A stretch of 9,820 bases of DNA from Actinomycetota bacterium. Lineage in GTDB: Bacteria > Actinomycetota > Actinomycetes > S36-B12. Made by a program: the position numbers and the translations under genes. Under the pieces are notes generated by a model. It was not told the origin of the DNA. It saw only the letters and a list, made by a program, of their open reading frames with translations, and did no database searches. Below, one piece after another: positions 1-6,226 of this stretch (position 1 is the first letter of the stretch; each line of letters starts with the position of its first letter). Location of the stretch: positions 1 through 9,820 of the forward strand of contig JAPLBU010000164.1 of assembly GCA_026392575.1 (NCBI GenBank), read 5' to 3'.

Positions 1-390
1 GTTGTTCTGGAAGAGGAAGGCCCCGCTCAGCGCCTGCATGCCCTTGGTCACGATCGACCAGAGCACCGAGATCAGCACCACCAGGCTGAAGATCGTGGCA
101 CCGATGGCGCTGACGATGATGACGGCATCGATCGCCGACTTCGTGCCGCGCACGGCGATCGCCGCCAGCACTGACGCGACGATCTGAAGCGGCAGATAGA
201 TGGCCACCATCAGAACTGGCTTCGGGATATCGCTGAACCACCACAGCATCGTGACGATGGCGGCGGGGATCAGGATCGCAAGAATCACCACCGTGCGGAA
301 TGACGCCGTGCGTCGACCCCAAGGCGTCTGAGGCTGCTGCTGCGAGAGGTCCGCCACGAGGGCGTCATCGAAGATGATCGTGGCGCTCAT
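1..390 (-). CDS. pstA: Phosphate ABC transporter permease PstA (N-terminal part, runs off window)
   Basis: One of the two membrane permeases of the high-affinity phosphate importer PstSCAB. Only the first 130 codons are present; the rest lies beyond base 1. The start ATG (390-388) overlaps the pstC stop as ATGA, which suggests translational coupling. A polar N-terminus of about 32 residues is followed by three hydrophobic stretches at about residues 35-54, 60-82 and 88-115, as expected for the first half of a six-helix permease. The stretch GMQALSGAFLFQN after the third helix resembles the periplasmic loop of PstA proteins. Identity rests mainly on the position directly after pstC, because the diagnostic EAA loop is outside the window. 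Confidence 0.88.
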   Translation of the reverse strand, partial: MSATIIFDDALVADLSQQQPQTPWGRRTASFRTVVILAILIPAAIVTMLWWFSDIPKPVLMVAIYLPLQIVASVLAAIAVRGTKSAIDAVIIVSAIGATIFSLVVLISVLWSIVTKGMQALSGAFLFQNN

Positions 391-1346
391 GACTTCAGGC
401 GTCCCGTCCGGTTGACGATCAGGTTGGCAACGACGTTGACCAGCAGGGTGCCCATGAACAGGAAGAAGCCCGCCGCCAGAAGCAGCTGCGTCTCGTAGGG
501 CCCGGATGCCTCGCCGAACTTGGAGACGATGAGGGTTGCGACCGAGCCGCCGCCCGACTCGATGATGTTGTAGTAGTTGACCGGGTCGAAGACGATCTTC
601 AGGACGAAGAACACGGCGATCGTCTCGCCGAGCGCGCGGCCCAGACCCAGCATCACGCCACCGACGAGGCCGCCGCGGCCGTAGGGCAGCGCGACGTAGC
701 GCAGCATCGTCCACATCGAACAGCCCAGAGCCTCAGCAGCGTTGATCAGTTCGGGCGGCGTGCGACCCAGCACCTCACGTGTCACCGACGTCACGATCGG
801 GATCATCATGATCGCGAGAATGAAACCGGCCGTGAACGGCGTACCGCTGAAGTTACCGCTGCTGTTCTGGAAGATCGGGATCCAGCCGAGGTACTGGTTG
901 AGCAGTGCCTGCCACTGCTCCGAGACCGGCGACAGCACGTAGAAGGCCCAGAGACCGAGGATCACGCTGGGAATCGCCGCCATCAGGTCGACGAGATTGG
1001 TGAGCACCTTGGCCACCGAATTCGGTGCCAGGAACACCATGAACACGGAGAGCAGGAGCGAGGTCGGCACGGCGATGACCAGCGCGATGATCGACAGCAG
1101 GAGCGATCCGTAGAGCATGCCCCAGATGCCGTAGTTCGGCGGGTCCCAGATCGAGGTCGTCAGGAAGTCGATGCCCTGCGTCTGCAGAACCGGGACAGCC
1201 TGGAAGCCCAGGAAGATCGTGATGCCCGCCAGGACGATCAGCGCGGTGAAGGCAGCTGCGGTGATGATCCGGTTGAAGACCCGGTCGCCGCGATGCGAGG
1301 TCGCCGCAGACTGCAGGTCGCGGAACTCAGTTTCGGTCGACGACAT
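387..1346 (-). CDS. pstC: Phosphate ABC transporter permease PstC
   Basis: The second permease of the PstSCAB phosphate importer, in the cytoplasmic membrane. It is 319 residues, normal for the family. About 25 polar residues precede the first helix (about 27-48), and further hydrophobic segments follow at about 76-108, 115-140, 170-187, 225-250 and near 285-310. The EAA loop that contacts the PstB ATPase is visible at about 199-222 (PPELINAAEALG and on to ALP), followed by GRALGETIAV at 236-245, typical of PstC. The start ATG at 1346 has a weak ribosome binding site (AGGG about 8 bases upstream). A PHO box lies 61 bases upstream. pstC is the first gene of this transcription unit; the usual pstS is not in front of it. 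Confidence 0.95.
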   Translation of the reverse strand: MSSTETEFRDLQSAATSHRGDRVFNRIITAAAFTALIVLAGITIFLGFQAVPVLQTQGIDFLTTSIWDPPNYGIWGMLYGSLLLSIIALVIAVPTSLLLSVFMVFLAPNSVAKVLTNLVDLMAAIPSVILGLWAFYVLSPVSEQWQALLNQYLGWIPIFQNSSGNFSGTPFTAGFILAIMMIPIVTSVTREVLGRTPPELINAAEALGCSMWTMLRYVALPYGRGGLVGGVMLGLGRALGETIAVFFVLKIVFDPVNYYNIIESGGGSVATLIVSKFGEASGPYETQLLLAAGFFLFMGTLLVNVVANLIVNRTGRLKS

Positions 1347-1368
1347 GGATCAACCCTGCTGCCCGCAG

Positions 1369-1375
1369 GTTTACG
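1369..1375 (-). promoter_or_regulatory. Putative promoter element (CGTAAAC) of pstC
   Basis: Reading the minus strand, CGTAAAC begins 33 bases after the end of the pstC PHO box. The same heptamer lies at exactly the same distance from the distal PHO box of pit. TAAACC could serve as a -10 element, which would put the transcript start near 1363, about 17 bases before the pstC ATG. No good -35 hexamer is present, which is common at activator-dependent promoters. The role is inferred. Confidence 0.4.
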
Positions 1376-1407
1376 GCTAATCACGGACCACCAAACTCAG
1401 GGCCTAC

Positions 1408-1429
1408 CGCGGGTGAACAGCAGATGAAC
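1408..1429 (-). promoter_or_regulatory. PHO box (PhoP operator) upstream of pstC
   Basis: On the minus strand two 11-base direct repeats abut: GTTCATCTGCT (1429-1419) and GTTCACCCGCG (1418-1408). The second fits the Streptomyces PhoP repeat consensus GKTCAYYYRSG at every position, and the first at 10 of 11. PhoP binding to such tandem repeats activates phosphate-starvation genes. The box lies between the pit stop codon (1441) and the pstC start, 61 bases before pstC, and is oriented towards it. Confidence 0.85.
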
Positions 1430-1440
1430 CCCGCCGAGCC

Positions 1441-2622
1441 CTACTCGACCGGTCCGTGGCCCTCCATGTGCGGACGGCCGGGCAAGGGCTCAGCGAGTTC
1501 CTGCTCGGCCGGGATCTCGGCGGCAACGTCGGCCGCATGGATCGTGTGGAGCATGGCCCATACGGCCCAGCTGCCGAAGAGGACCAGGACGATGCCGACC
1601 GAGATCCAGGCGGCGACCGTGGGCAACTGAGTCAGCTTGAACATGAGGAAGGACACCGTGGCGGCTGCGGGGATGGTGAGCACCCAGGCGATCACCATCT
1701 CGCCGACGACCTTCCAGTTCGCGCCCTTGCCTGACCCGACGCCAGCGCCCACGATCGAGGAAGCGGCCGCGTGGGTGGTCGATATCGGCATCCCGACGGC
1801 CGTCGCGCCGAAGATCGCCGTGGTGGCACCGATATTGGCAGCCAGGCCGGAGTTCGCGTGCAGGGTGGTGATCTTCAGACCCATGGTCTCGATGATCTTC
1901 CAGCCGCCCCACAGGGTGCCGAGAGCGATGGCGGTGTAAGCCGACAATGCAGCCCATTCGGGCACCTCGACGGTCTTGCCGTCGGCCCCGATCTGCGTGT
2001 ACCCCGCGCCGAGGAGGAGTGCTGCGATGACGCCCATCGTCTTCTGCGCGTCGTTGGCACCGTGGCCGAAGGACACGGCCGCCGCCGAGACGAGTTGCAG
2101 GCCCTTGAACGCCGGGTGGTCGTCACGCGCCTTGGTCACCCGCTGGATGCCGATGACGAGGTACATCGCAGCGAAGGCGATCGAGAATGCGACGGCAGGC
2201 GACAGGATGATGCCGATGGCCGCCTTCTCCACACTCGACCAGTCGATGGCATCGAGCCCACCGGCCGCCAATCCAGCACCGACGAGACCGCCGATGATGG
2301 CGTGGCTGGACGACGACGGCATGCCGAAGCGCCACGTCACGTAGTTCCAGGCGATGGCCGCGAACAACGCAGCGAAGGCGATGGCGACGCCCTGGTAGTC
2401 ACTCTTGACCGTCTTGGCGATCGTGTTCGCGACCGCCGTACCCACCACGAAGTAGGCGAGGAAGTTGAAGGTGGCTGAGAAGGCCGGGGCCCACTTGGCC
2501 GGGAGGGCCCTTGTCGCCACGACCGTAGCAACGGAGTTCGCCGCGTCGTGGAAGCCGTTGGTGAAATCGAAGATGAGGGCAATCGCGATGACCGCGACGA
2601 CGCTGATCAAGAGAAGGTCCAC
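1441..2622 (-). CDS. pit: Low-affinity inorganic phosphate transporter, PiT family
   Basis: Membrane permease that imports phosphate, usually as a metal-phosphate complex, driven by the proton gradient. It is 393 residues with about ten hydrophobic segments. Both PiT half-repeats show their signatures: GFHDAANSVAT at 23-33 and FGHGANDAQKTMG at 185-197. MPSSSSHAIIGG (101-112) is mirrored in the second half by MPISTTHAAASSIVG. The start is GTG at 2622, with GGAGGA eight bases upstream. The C-terminal tail of about 35 residues is acidic and proline-rich. The upstream region carries two PHO boxes, so this permease is probably under phosphate-starvation control. Such carriers also admit arsenate, which is relevant given the arsenic genes directly upstream. 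Confidence 0.95.
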   Translation of the reverse strand: MDLLLISVVAVIAIALIFDFTNGFHDAANSVATVVATRALPAKWAPAFSATFNFLAYFVVGTAVANTIAKTVKSDYQGVAIAFAALFAAIAWNYVTWRFGMPSSSSHAIIGGLVGAGLAAGGLDAIDWSSVEKAAIGIILSPAVAFSIAFAAMYLVIGIQRVTKARDDHPAFKGLQLVSAAAVSFGHGANDAQKTMGVIAALLLGAGYTQIGADGKTVEVPEWAALSAYTAIALGTLWGGWKIIETMGLKITTLHANSGLAANIGATTAIFGATAVGMPISTTHAAASSIVGAGVGSGKGANWKVVGEMVIAWVLTIPAAATVSFLMFKLTQLPTVAAWISVGIVLVLFGSWAVWAMLHTIHAADVAAEIPAEQELAEPLPGRPHMEGHGPVE

Positions 2623-2647
2623 GACCCTCGTCCTCCCTGAGGCAACC

Positions 2648-2669
2648 TGCTGGTGAACAGTTGGTGTCC
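2648..2669 (-). promoter_or_regulatory. Second, start-proximal PHO box of pit
   Basis: On the minus strand GGACACCAACT (2669-2659) abuts GTTCACCAGCA (2658-2648). The second unit matches the PhoP repeat core GTTCACC; the first keeps only part of it. The site ends 25 bases before the pit start codon, so it would lie downstream of a promoter driven from the distal box. It could be an operator for a second promoter or a down-regulating site. The call is weaker than for the distal box. Confidence 0.55.
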
Positions 2670-2704
2670 GTTCAGTCCTTCGGAGCCGAGTCTGTTAGGC
2701 AGCC

Positions 2705-2711
2705 GTTTACG
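2705..2711 (-). promoter_or_regulatory. Putative promoter element (CGTAAAC) of pit
   Basis: CGTAAAC on the minus strand begins 33 bases after the end of the distal PHO box, the same offset as upstream of pstC. If TAAACG is the -10 element, transcription would start near 2697 and leave a leader of about 75 bases containing the proximal PHO box. The evidence is the shared spacing only. Confidence 0.38.
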
Positions 2712-2743
2712 TGCGGGGCGAATCACGTGGCGGCCCCACCAAC

Positions 2744-2765
2744 CGCAGGTGAACAGGACATGAAC
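2744..2765 (-). promoter_or_regulatory. PHO box (PhoP operator) upstream of pit, distal copy
   Basis: Two abutting 11-base repeats on the minus strand: GTTCATGTCCT (2765-2755) and GTTCACCTGCG (2754-2744). The second is a perfect fit to the Streptomyces-type PhoP unit GKTCAYYYRSG; the first fits at 8 of 11 positions. The order of a GTTCAT unit followed by a GTTCACC.GCG unit is the same as in the pstC box. The box begins only eight bases beyond the acr3 stop codon and lies 121 bases before the pit start. Confidence 0.82.
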
Positions 2766-2773
2766 GAGGACGC

Positions 2774-3844
2774 TCAGGCAGCCAGCCTGCGGCGTAGCCA
2801 TAGCGACACGTAGACGAGGCCCACGAGCGCCGGGACCTCGATCAGCGGCCCGATCACACCGGTCAGGGCCTGCCCAGAGGTGACTCCCCAGACGCCGATG
2901 CTGACGGCGATCGCCAACTCGAAGTTGTTCCCTGCGGCGGTGAAGGCCAGGGTCGCCGTCTTCGGATAGCCGAGCCGGGCGCGGTAGCCGAGGAAGAAGG
3001 ACACGCTCAACATCAGCGCGAAGTACACGAGGAGAGGAATGGCGATCTGCAGGACGGATGCCGGATCGCCGAGGATGGCGTCACCCTGCAGGGCGAACAT
3101 CACCACGATCGTGAAGAGCAGTCCGTAGAGGGCGAACGGCCCGATGCGCGGGATGAAGACCGTGTCGTACCACTCGCGGCCCTTGGTGCGGAGCCCGATC
3201 CGCCGCGTCAGGTAGCCGGCGACGAGCGGGATCCCGAGGAAGATCAGGACCGCCTTCGTGATGTCCCACGTCGAGAACTGCACGTCCTGGGTGTCCAGAC
3301 CCAGCCAACCGGGCAGGATCGTGAGATAGAACGTGCCCAGCAGGGCGTAGGCCACGATCTGGAAGACCGAGTTGATGGCCACCAGGAGCGCGGCCGCCTC
3401 CCCGTCACCGCACGCCAGGTCGTTCCAGATCAGCACCATCGCGATGCATCGGGCCAGCCCGATCACAATCAGCCCAGTGCGGAAAGCCGGCTGGTCGGCC
3501 AGGAACACCCACGCGAGCGTGAACATCAGGGCCGGGCCGATCACCCAGTTGAGCAGCAATGACAGCCACAGCAGGCGACGGTCACCGGTGACGTGACCCA
3601 TGTCCTCGTAGCGGACCTTGGCAAGGACCGGGTACATCATCAGGAGCAGCCCGAGGGCGATCGGCAGTGATGTCTGGCCCACCTTGACCGCGTCGAGGGC
3701 CGACTGCACGCCCGGGACGAGCCGGCCGAGGAGGAGCCCGAGGGCCATTGCCGCGAGGATCCAGACGGGCAGGAAGCGGTCGAGGACGGACAGTCGTTGC
3801 AGGACGGGGTCGTCCCTGTAAGCACCGGTCTCCGGAAGTGTCAC
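2774..3844 (-). CDS. acr3: Arsenite efflux permease, ACR3 family
   Basis: Exports arsenite across the cytoplasmic membrane using the proton motive force; last step of the arsenic detoxification route encoded here. The reading frame stays open further upstream, but the real start is most likely GTG at 3844, which overlaps the arsC stop (GTGA). That gives 356 residues, the usual ACR3 length; the longer upstream frame is only arsC read out of frame. About ten hydrophobic segments are visible. The essential family cysteine is C133 in GLARCIAMVLIWNDLACG, and the essential glutamate is probably E309 in AGNNFELAIAV. The tail LWLRRRLAA is basic, as expected for a cytoplasmic end. There is no clear ribosome binding site, so translation is probably coupled to arsC. 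Confidence 0.94.
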   Translation of the reverse strand: MTLPETGAYRDDPVLQRLSVLDRFLPVWILAAMALGLLLGRLVPGVQSALDAVKVGQTSLPIALGLLLMMYPVLAKVRYEDMGHVTGDRRLLWLSLLLNWVIGPALMFTLAWVFLADQPAFRTGLIVIGLARCIAMVLIWNDLACGDGEAAALLVAINSVFQIVAYALLGTFYLTILPGWLGLDTQDVQFSTWDITKAVLIFLGIPLVAGYLTRRIGLRTKGREWYDTVFIPRIGPFALYGLLFTIVVMFALQGDAILGDPASVLQIAIPLLVYFALMLSVSFFLGYRARLGYPKTATLAFTAAGNNFELAIAVSIGVWGVTSGQALTGVIGPLIEVPALVGLVYVSLWLRRRLAA

Positions 3845-4251
3845 GGTGATGCGGGTGCGATGTCCGCGATCAGCGCCTCGATGCGTGCCCGGATCTCGTC
3901 TCGGATCGGCCGCACCGCCTCGACCCCCTGGCCAGCCGGATCCTCGAGCACCCAGTCCTCGTAACGCTTGCCGGGGAAGATCGGGCACACGTCGCCGCAT
4001 CCCATGGTGATCACGACGTCGGACTCCTGGACCGCATCAACGGTCAGCACCTTCGGCACCTCCGCCGAGATGTCGATGCCGTCCTCCGCGAGCGCCGCGA
4101 CAACCGCCGCGTTGACACTTCCCGCCGGAGCAGACCCGGCCGACCGGACCACGACACGGTCGCCGGCCAGGTGGGTCAGGTAGGCGGCGGCCATCTGCGA
4201 CCGGCCGGCGTTGTGGACGCATACGAACAGCACACTGGGCTTTGTCAGCAT
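3841..4251 (-). CDS. arsC: Arsenate reductase, low-molecular-weight phosphatase fold (probably mycothiol-linked)
   Basis: Reduces arsenate to arsenite in the cytoplasm so that Acr3 can export it. It is 136 residues. The phosphatase-type anion loop CX5R is C11-VHNAG-R17, followed by SQMA. The redox cysteines C85 and C89 lie in TMGCGDVCP, and the DP pair with the general acid is D104-P105 (VLEDPAGQG). The GCGDxCP form resembles actinobacterial enzymes that use mycothiol and mycoredoxin; that coupling is inferred from family knowledge. The ATG at 4251 lies inside the last codons of arsI (7-base overlap), and the stop overlaps the acr3 GTG, so the three genes are coupled. Confidence 0.95.
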   Translation of the reverse strand: MLTKPSVLFVCVHNAGRSQMAAAYLTHLAGDRVVVRSAGSAPAGSVNAAVVAALAEDGIDISAEVPKVLTVDAVQESDVVITMGCGDVCPIFPGKRYEDWVLEDPAGQGVEAVRPIRDEIRARIEALIADIAPASP

Positions 4252-4712
4252 GCCGAGGCTCCTGCCGCGTCGGGCGTGCAGCAGGCCGCACCCTCACTCG
4301 ACAGCACCATCAGGCCGTCAGCAGCAACGGGGTTGTCGTCCGTGATCGTGTAGACCTCCCACGGCGCTCCAGCCGGGTCGTGCACCCATACCTTGTCCTG
4401 TACGGCGTAGCAGCAGGTCGTGTCCATCTCGTCGAACGGAGCCAGGCCGGCATCGCGCAGCCGATCAGCGTGGGCGACGACGGCTTCCGCATCCTCGACC
4501 TCGATCCCGAGGTGGTTGAGGGCACCTGCGGTCCCGCTGCCCCGCTCGTCGGCCGGGACCTCGATCAGCACGAGCTTGAGCGGCGGCTCCGTGATCGCGA
4601 AGTTCGCATAGCCGGGCCGGCGCTTGTGCGGCTGCGTGCCGAACAGCTGCGTGTAGAAGGCGACAGAGGCCTCGAGGTCGGACACGTTCAGGGCCAGCTG
4701 CACGCGGGACAT
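4245..4712 (-). CDS. arsI: ArsI/CadI-family VOC protein, probable organoarsenical C-As lyase
   Basis: A vicinal-oxygen-chelate protein of 155 residues from the family that includes ArsI, an Fe(II) dioxygenase that cleaves the carbon-arsenic bond of trivalent methyl- and aryl-arsenicals, and the cadmium-induced CadI. Two VOC beta-alpha-beta repeats run over about 1-50 and 62-122. Likely metal ligands are Q5, H67 (LNHLGIEV) and E119 (PWEVY). The vicinal pair that binds As(III) is C100-C101 in DTTCCYAVQDKVWVHDP. A flexible tail from about 125 carries C144, C145 and C155. The start ATG at 4712 has the ribosome binding site AGGGGAG. It is first in the arsI-arsC-acr3 operon, so its product As(III) would leave through Acr3. 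A CadI-like metal-binding role cannot be excluded. Confidence 0.88.
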   Translation of the reverse strand: MSRVQLALNVSDLEASVAFYTQLFGTQPHKRRPGYANFAITEPPLKLVLIEVPADERGSGTAGALNHLGIEVEDAEAVVAHADRLRDAGLAPFDEMDTTCCYAVQDKVWVHDPAGAPWEVYTITDDNPVAADGLMVLSSEGAACCTPDAAGASAC

Positions 4713-4736
4713 GGCGCTCCCCTATCGGTCGGCAAT

Positions 4737-4759
4737 GAATAGCTGTCACCACAGTATTC
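4737..4759. promoter_or_regulatory. Imperfect inverted repeat in the ars operon promoter region (possible operator)
   Basis: GAATAGCTGT (4737-4746) and ACAGTATTC (4751-4759) are inverted arms separated by CACC; they pair except for one unmatched base. Read on the minus strand, the repeat contains TACTGT, a TANNNT-type -10 candidate, and ends 24 bases before the arsI start. An AT-rich symmetric site in a GC-rich promoter fits an operator for an ArsR/SmtB-type repressor. No such regulator is encoded in the window, so this is inferred. Confidence 0.4.
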
Positions 4760-4795
4760 CGCGCGAGGGGCACAGCAGGTGGGCCTGGGACTCCG

Positions 4796-5470
4796 TCATT
4801 GCGGAACGGCTGGCTGGACAGCTCGATGTGCTTCGGTAACAGCGGTGCCCAGGGGATCACGCAGTTCCCAGACAGGTCCCCGTTCCGACCCGAGTGCTCC
4901 GCGCATGATCAGCATCCGGCGATCTGCCCGGACCGAGACCGAGAGACCACCGGCCAGGGGGGCGTCGCGTCCGTCGGTGGATCCCGGAAGCTCCCAGCAG
5001 CCATGGCTCACATCACCGTGCCGGCGGCCGGCCCGATGATGCATCGTCCCCGAGACCCACGCGATCACCGATGAGTGCGCCAGGAGGATGGATGACACCT
5101 CGGGACCCAGCACCCGGGCTGGCTCACCTGGCCCGCTCGCGTCACTGCTCATCGTGAGGCTCGAGTCGTGGCTGGCGACCACGACATAGCGGTCTTTGGT
5201 CGAGTCCAATTGGCGCACCAGCCACAATGCCTGGTCGGAATCGAACGATCCGCCGACACCGCCCGACGGGTTGGCCGAGTCGAACGCCAGGACGCGCAGA
5301 GGTCCGACGTCCATGGCAGCAGCCCGTGGCCCCGGCATCCGCGCACCGAGCCGCGCCTGCGGTGACCCGATCCGCAGCCGGAAGCGGGCGATCTCCTGCA
5401 CCGGCGACGGAGGGCTCAGCACGTCTACGCGCACCGGCAGGGGCATAACCCTCGCGATCCACTCGTTCAT
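4796..5470 (-). CDS. Truncated metallophosphoesterase (C-terminal half only), possible decaying gene
   Basis: A 224-residue frame. Residues about 53-100 (DVGPLRVLAFDSANPSGG, then a GSFDSDQ..WL segment, then VVVASHDSS) match my memory of the C-terminal half of the actinobacterial metallophosphoesterases known as the TIGR03767/PPA1498 family, which are about twice as long or longer. LGPEVSSILLAHSSVIAWVSG and HGCWELPGS continue that resemblance. The N-terminal metal-binding motifs (DxH, GDxxD, GNHD) are missing, and I found no trace of them in upstream frames. The C-terminal GHxH motif appears as GTMHH, with a histidine lost. Residues 1-45 are not recognised. Oddly, the start ATG at 5470 has a strong ribosome binding site (GGAGGGAG, four bases upstream), so a protein may still be made. 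It is unlikely to be an active phosphoesterase. Confidence 0.62.
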   Translation of the reverse strand: MNEWIARVMPLPVRVDVLSPPSPVQEIARFRLRIGSPQARLGARMPGPRAAAMDVGPLRVLAFDSANPSGGVGGSFDSDQALWLVRQLDSTKDRYVVVASHDSSLTMSSDASGPGEPARVLGPEVSSILLAHSSVIAWVSGTMHHRAGRRHGDVSHGCWELPGSTDGRDAPLAGGLSVSVRADRRMLIMRGALGSERGPVWELRDPLGTAVTEAHRAVQPAVPQ

Positions 5471-5621
5471 CGGGCTCCCTCCGCTGGTACATCGACGCTA
5501 AGTTCCACAGGACGTTTTCAGGCAAGCGGACGCTCAACGCGTGGTGAAAGCCTCGCGAACTCCTGCCCAACTGCAGGTCGTCGCACCCGCACGCCGGCAC
5601 GCGCTGGCCGACACTGGCGTC

Positions 5622-6215
5622 ATGGATGCACCCCTCTCACCCATGGTCCTGTCGGCTGAACGAGTTGCGCGCGCAACGCTGGGTCGCGACGAAATGCGAC
5701 TCGCCCATAGCGATGCGACGGCCCGGGTAGCGGCTCGCATCAGTACTCAGCTCGACCCTGCGATGTCAGAAGCGCTCGTCGCCGCGGCCTGGCTGCACGA
5801 CATCGGCCATGCCGAGCCGCTCGCGTCGACGGGGTTCCATCCGCTTGACGGGGCACTCCACCTCGCCCGAAGCGGGTGGCCGGACGAGGTCGTCCGGCTC
5901 GTCGCGCATCACTCCTGCGCAGCCGTGCTCGCCCCCTACTTCGGGGCCGACCACCACCTCGCCGTCCTGGACCCCGTTCCCGGGCCGGCAGCAGAGATCC
6001 TCACGTTCGCCGATCTCGTCGCGGGCAAGGACGGGAAAGGCTCGACGATCTCCGCCCGGATCAAGGAGAAGCGCGCCCGCCACGTTCCCGATGATCCGAT
6101 CCCCGAGGACGTTCGCGAGGCCCGCTACCGGCTACTGGAGAGGACGGCGCTGCGCGTCCTTCGATCCATCCCGTCGGGCACGAGCCAGTCGGTGGAACTG
6201 GCGCAGCTCCGGTAG
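5622..6215 (+). CDS. HD-domain protein (predicted metal-dependent phosphohydrolase)
   Basis: Counting from ATG 5622 (197 residues), the HD-superfamily ligands are H29 (RLAHSDA), H59-D60 in AAWLHDIGHAEPL, and D131 in FADLVAGKDG; H96-H97 in LVAHHSCA probably completes the site. HD domains usually hydrolyse phosphoester bonds of nucleotides or nucleic acids, but the substrate here is not evident. A basic helix (about 145-155) and a helical C-terminus follow the domain. The start is uncertain: a GTG at 5541 would add 27 residues that do not resemble the domain, and neither start has a ribosome binding site. A leaderless transcript is possible. The gene is divergent from the truncated phosphoesterase and convergent with moeA (11-base gap). 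Confidence 0.82.
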   Translation: MDAPLSPMVLSAERVARATLGRDEMRLAHSDATARVAARISTQLDPAMSEALVAAAWLHDIGHAEPLASTGFHPLDGALHLARSGWPDEVVRLVAHHSCAAVLAPYFGADHHLAVLDPVPGPAAEILTFADLVAGKDGKGSTISARIKEKRARHVPDDPIPEDVREARYRLLERTALRVLRSIPSGTSQSVELAQLR

Positions 6216-6226
6216 CGCAAGGTCCG

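Noticed and set aside
1771..2478. A 235-codon open frame on the plus strand opposite pit.
   Set aside because: It lies wholly opposite a gene with both PiT signatures; its composition is rich in R, D, G and H as expected for an antisense frame in GC-rich DNA, and no domain is recognisable.
3845..4000. N-terminal extension of acr3 upstream of GTG 3844 (52 codons).
   Set aside because: It is arsC sequence read in another frame, arginine- and glycine-rich, and ACR3 proteins begin close to the first helix, so GTG 3844 is preferred.
5502..5524. A PHO-box-like pair (GTTCCACAGGA and GTTTTCAGGCA) in the divergent region next to the phosphoesterase remnant.
   Set aside because: The units are spaced by 12, not 11, and neither carries the GTTCAYY core, so the match is no better than chance.
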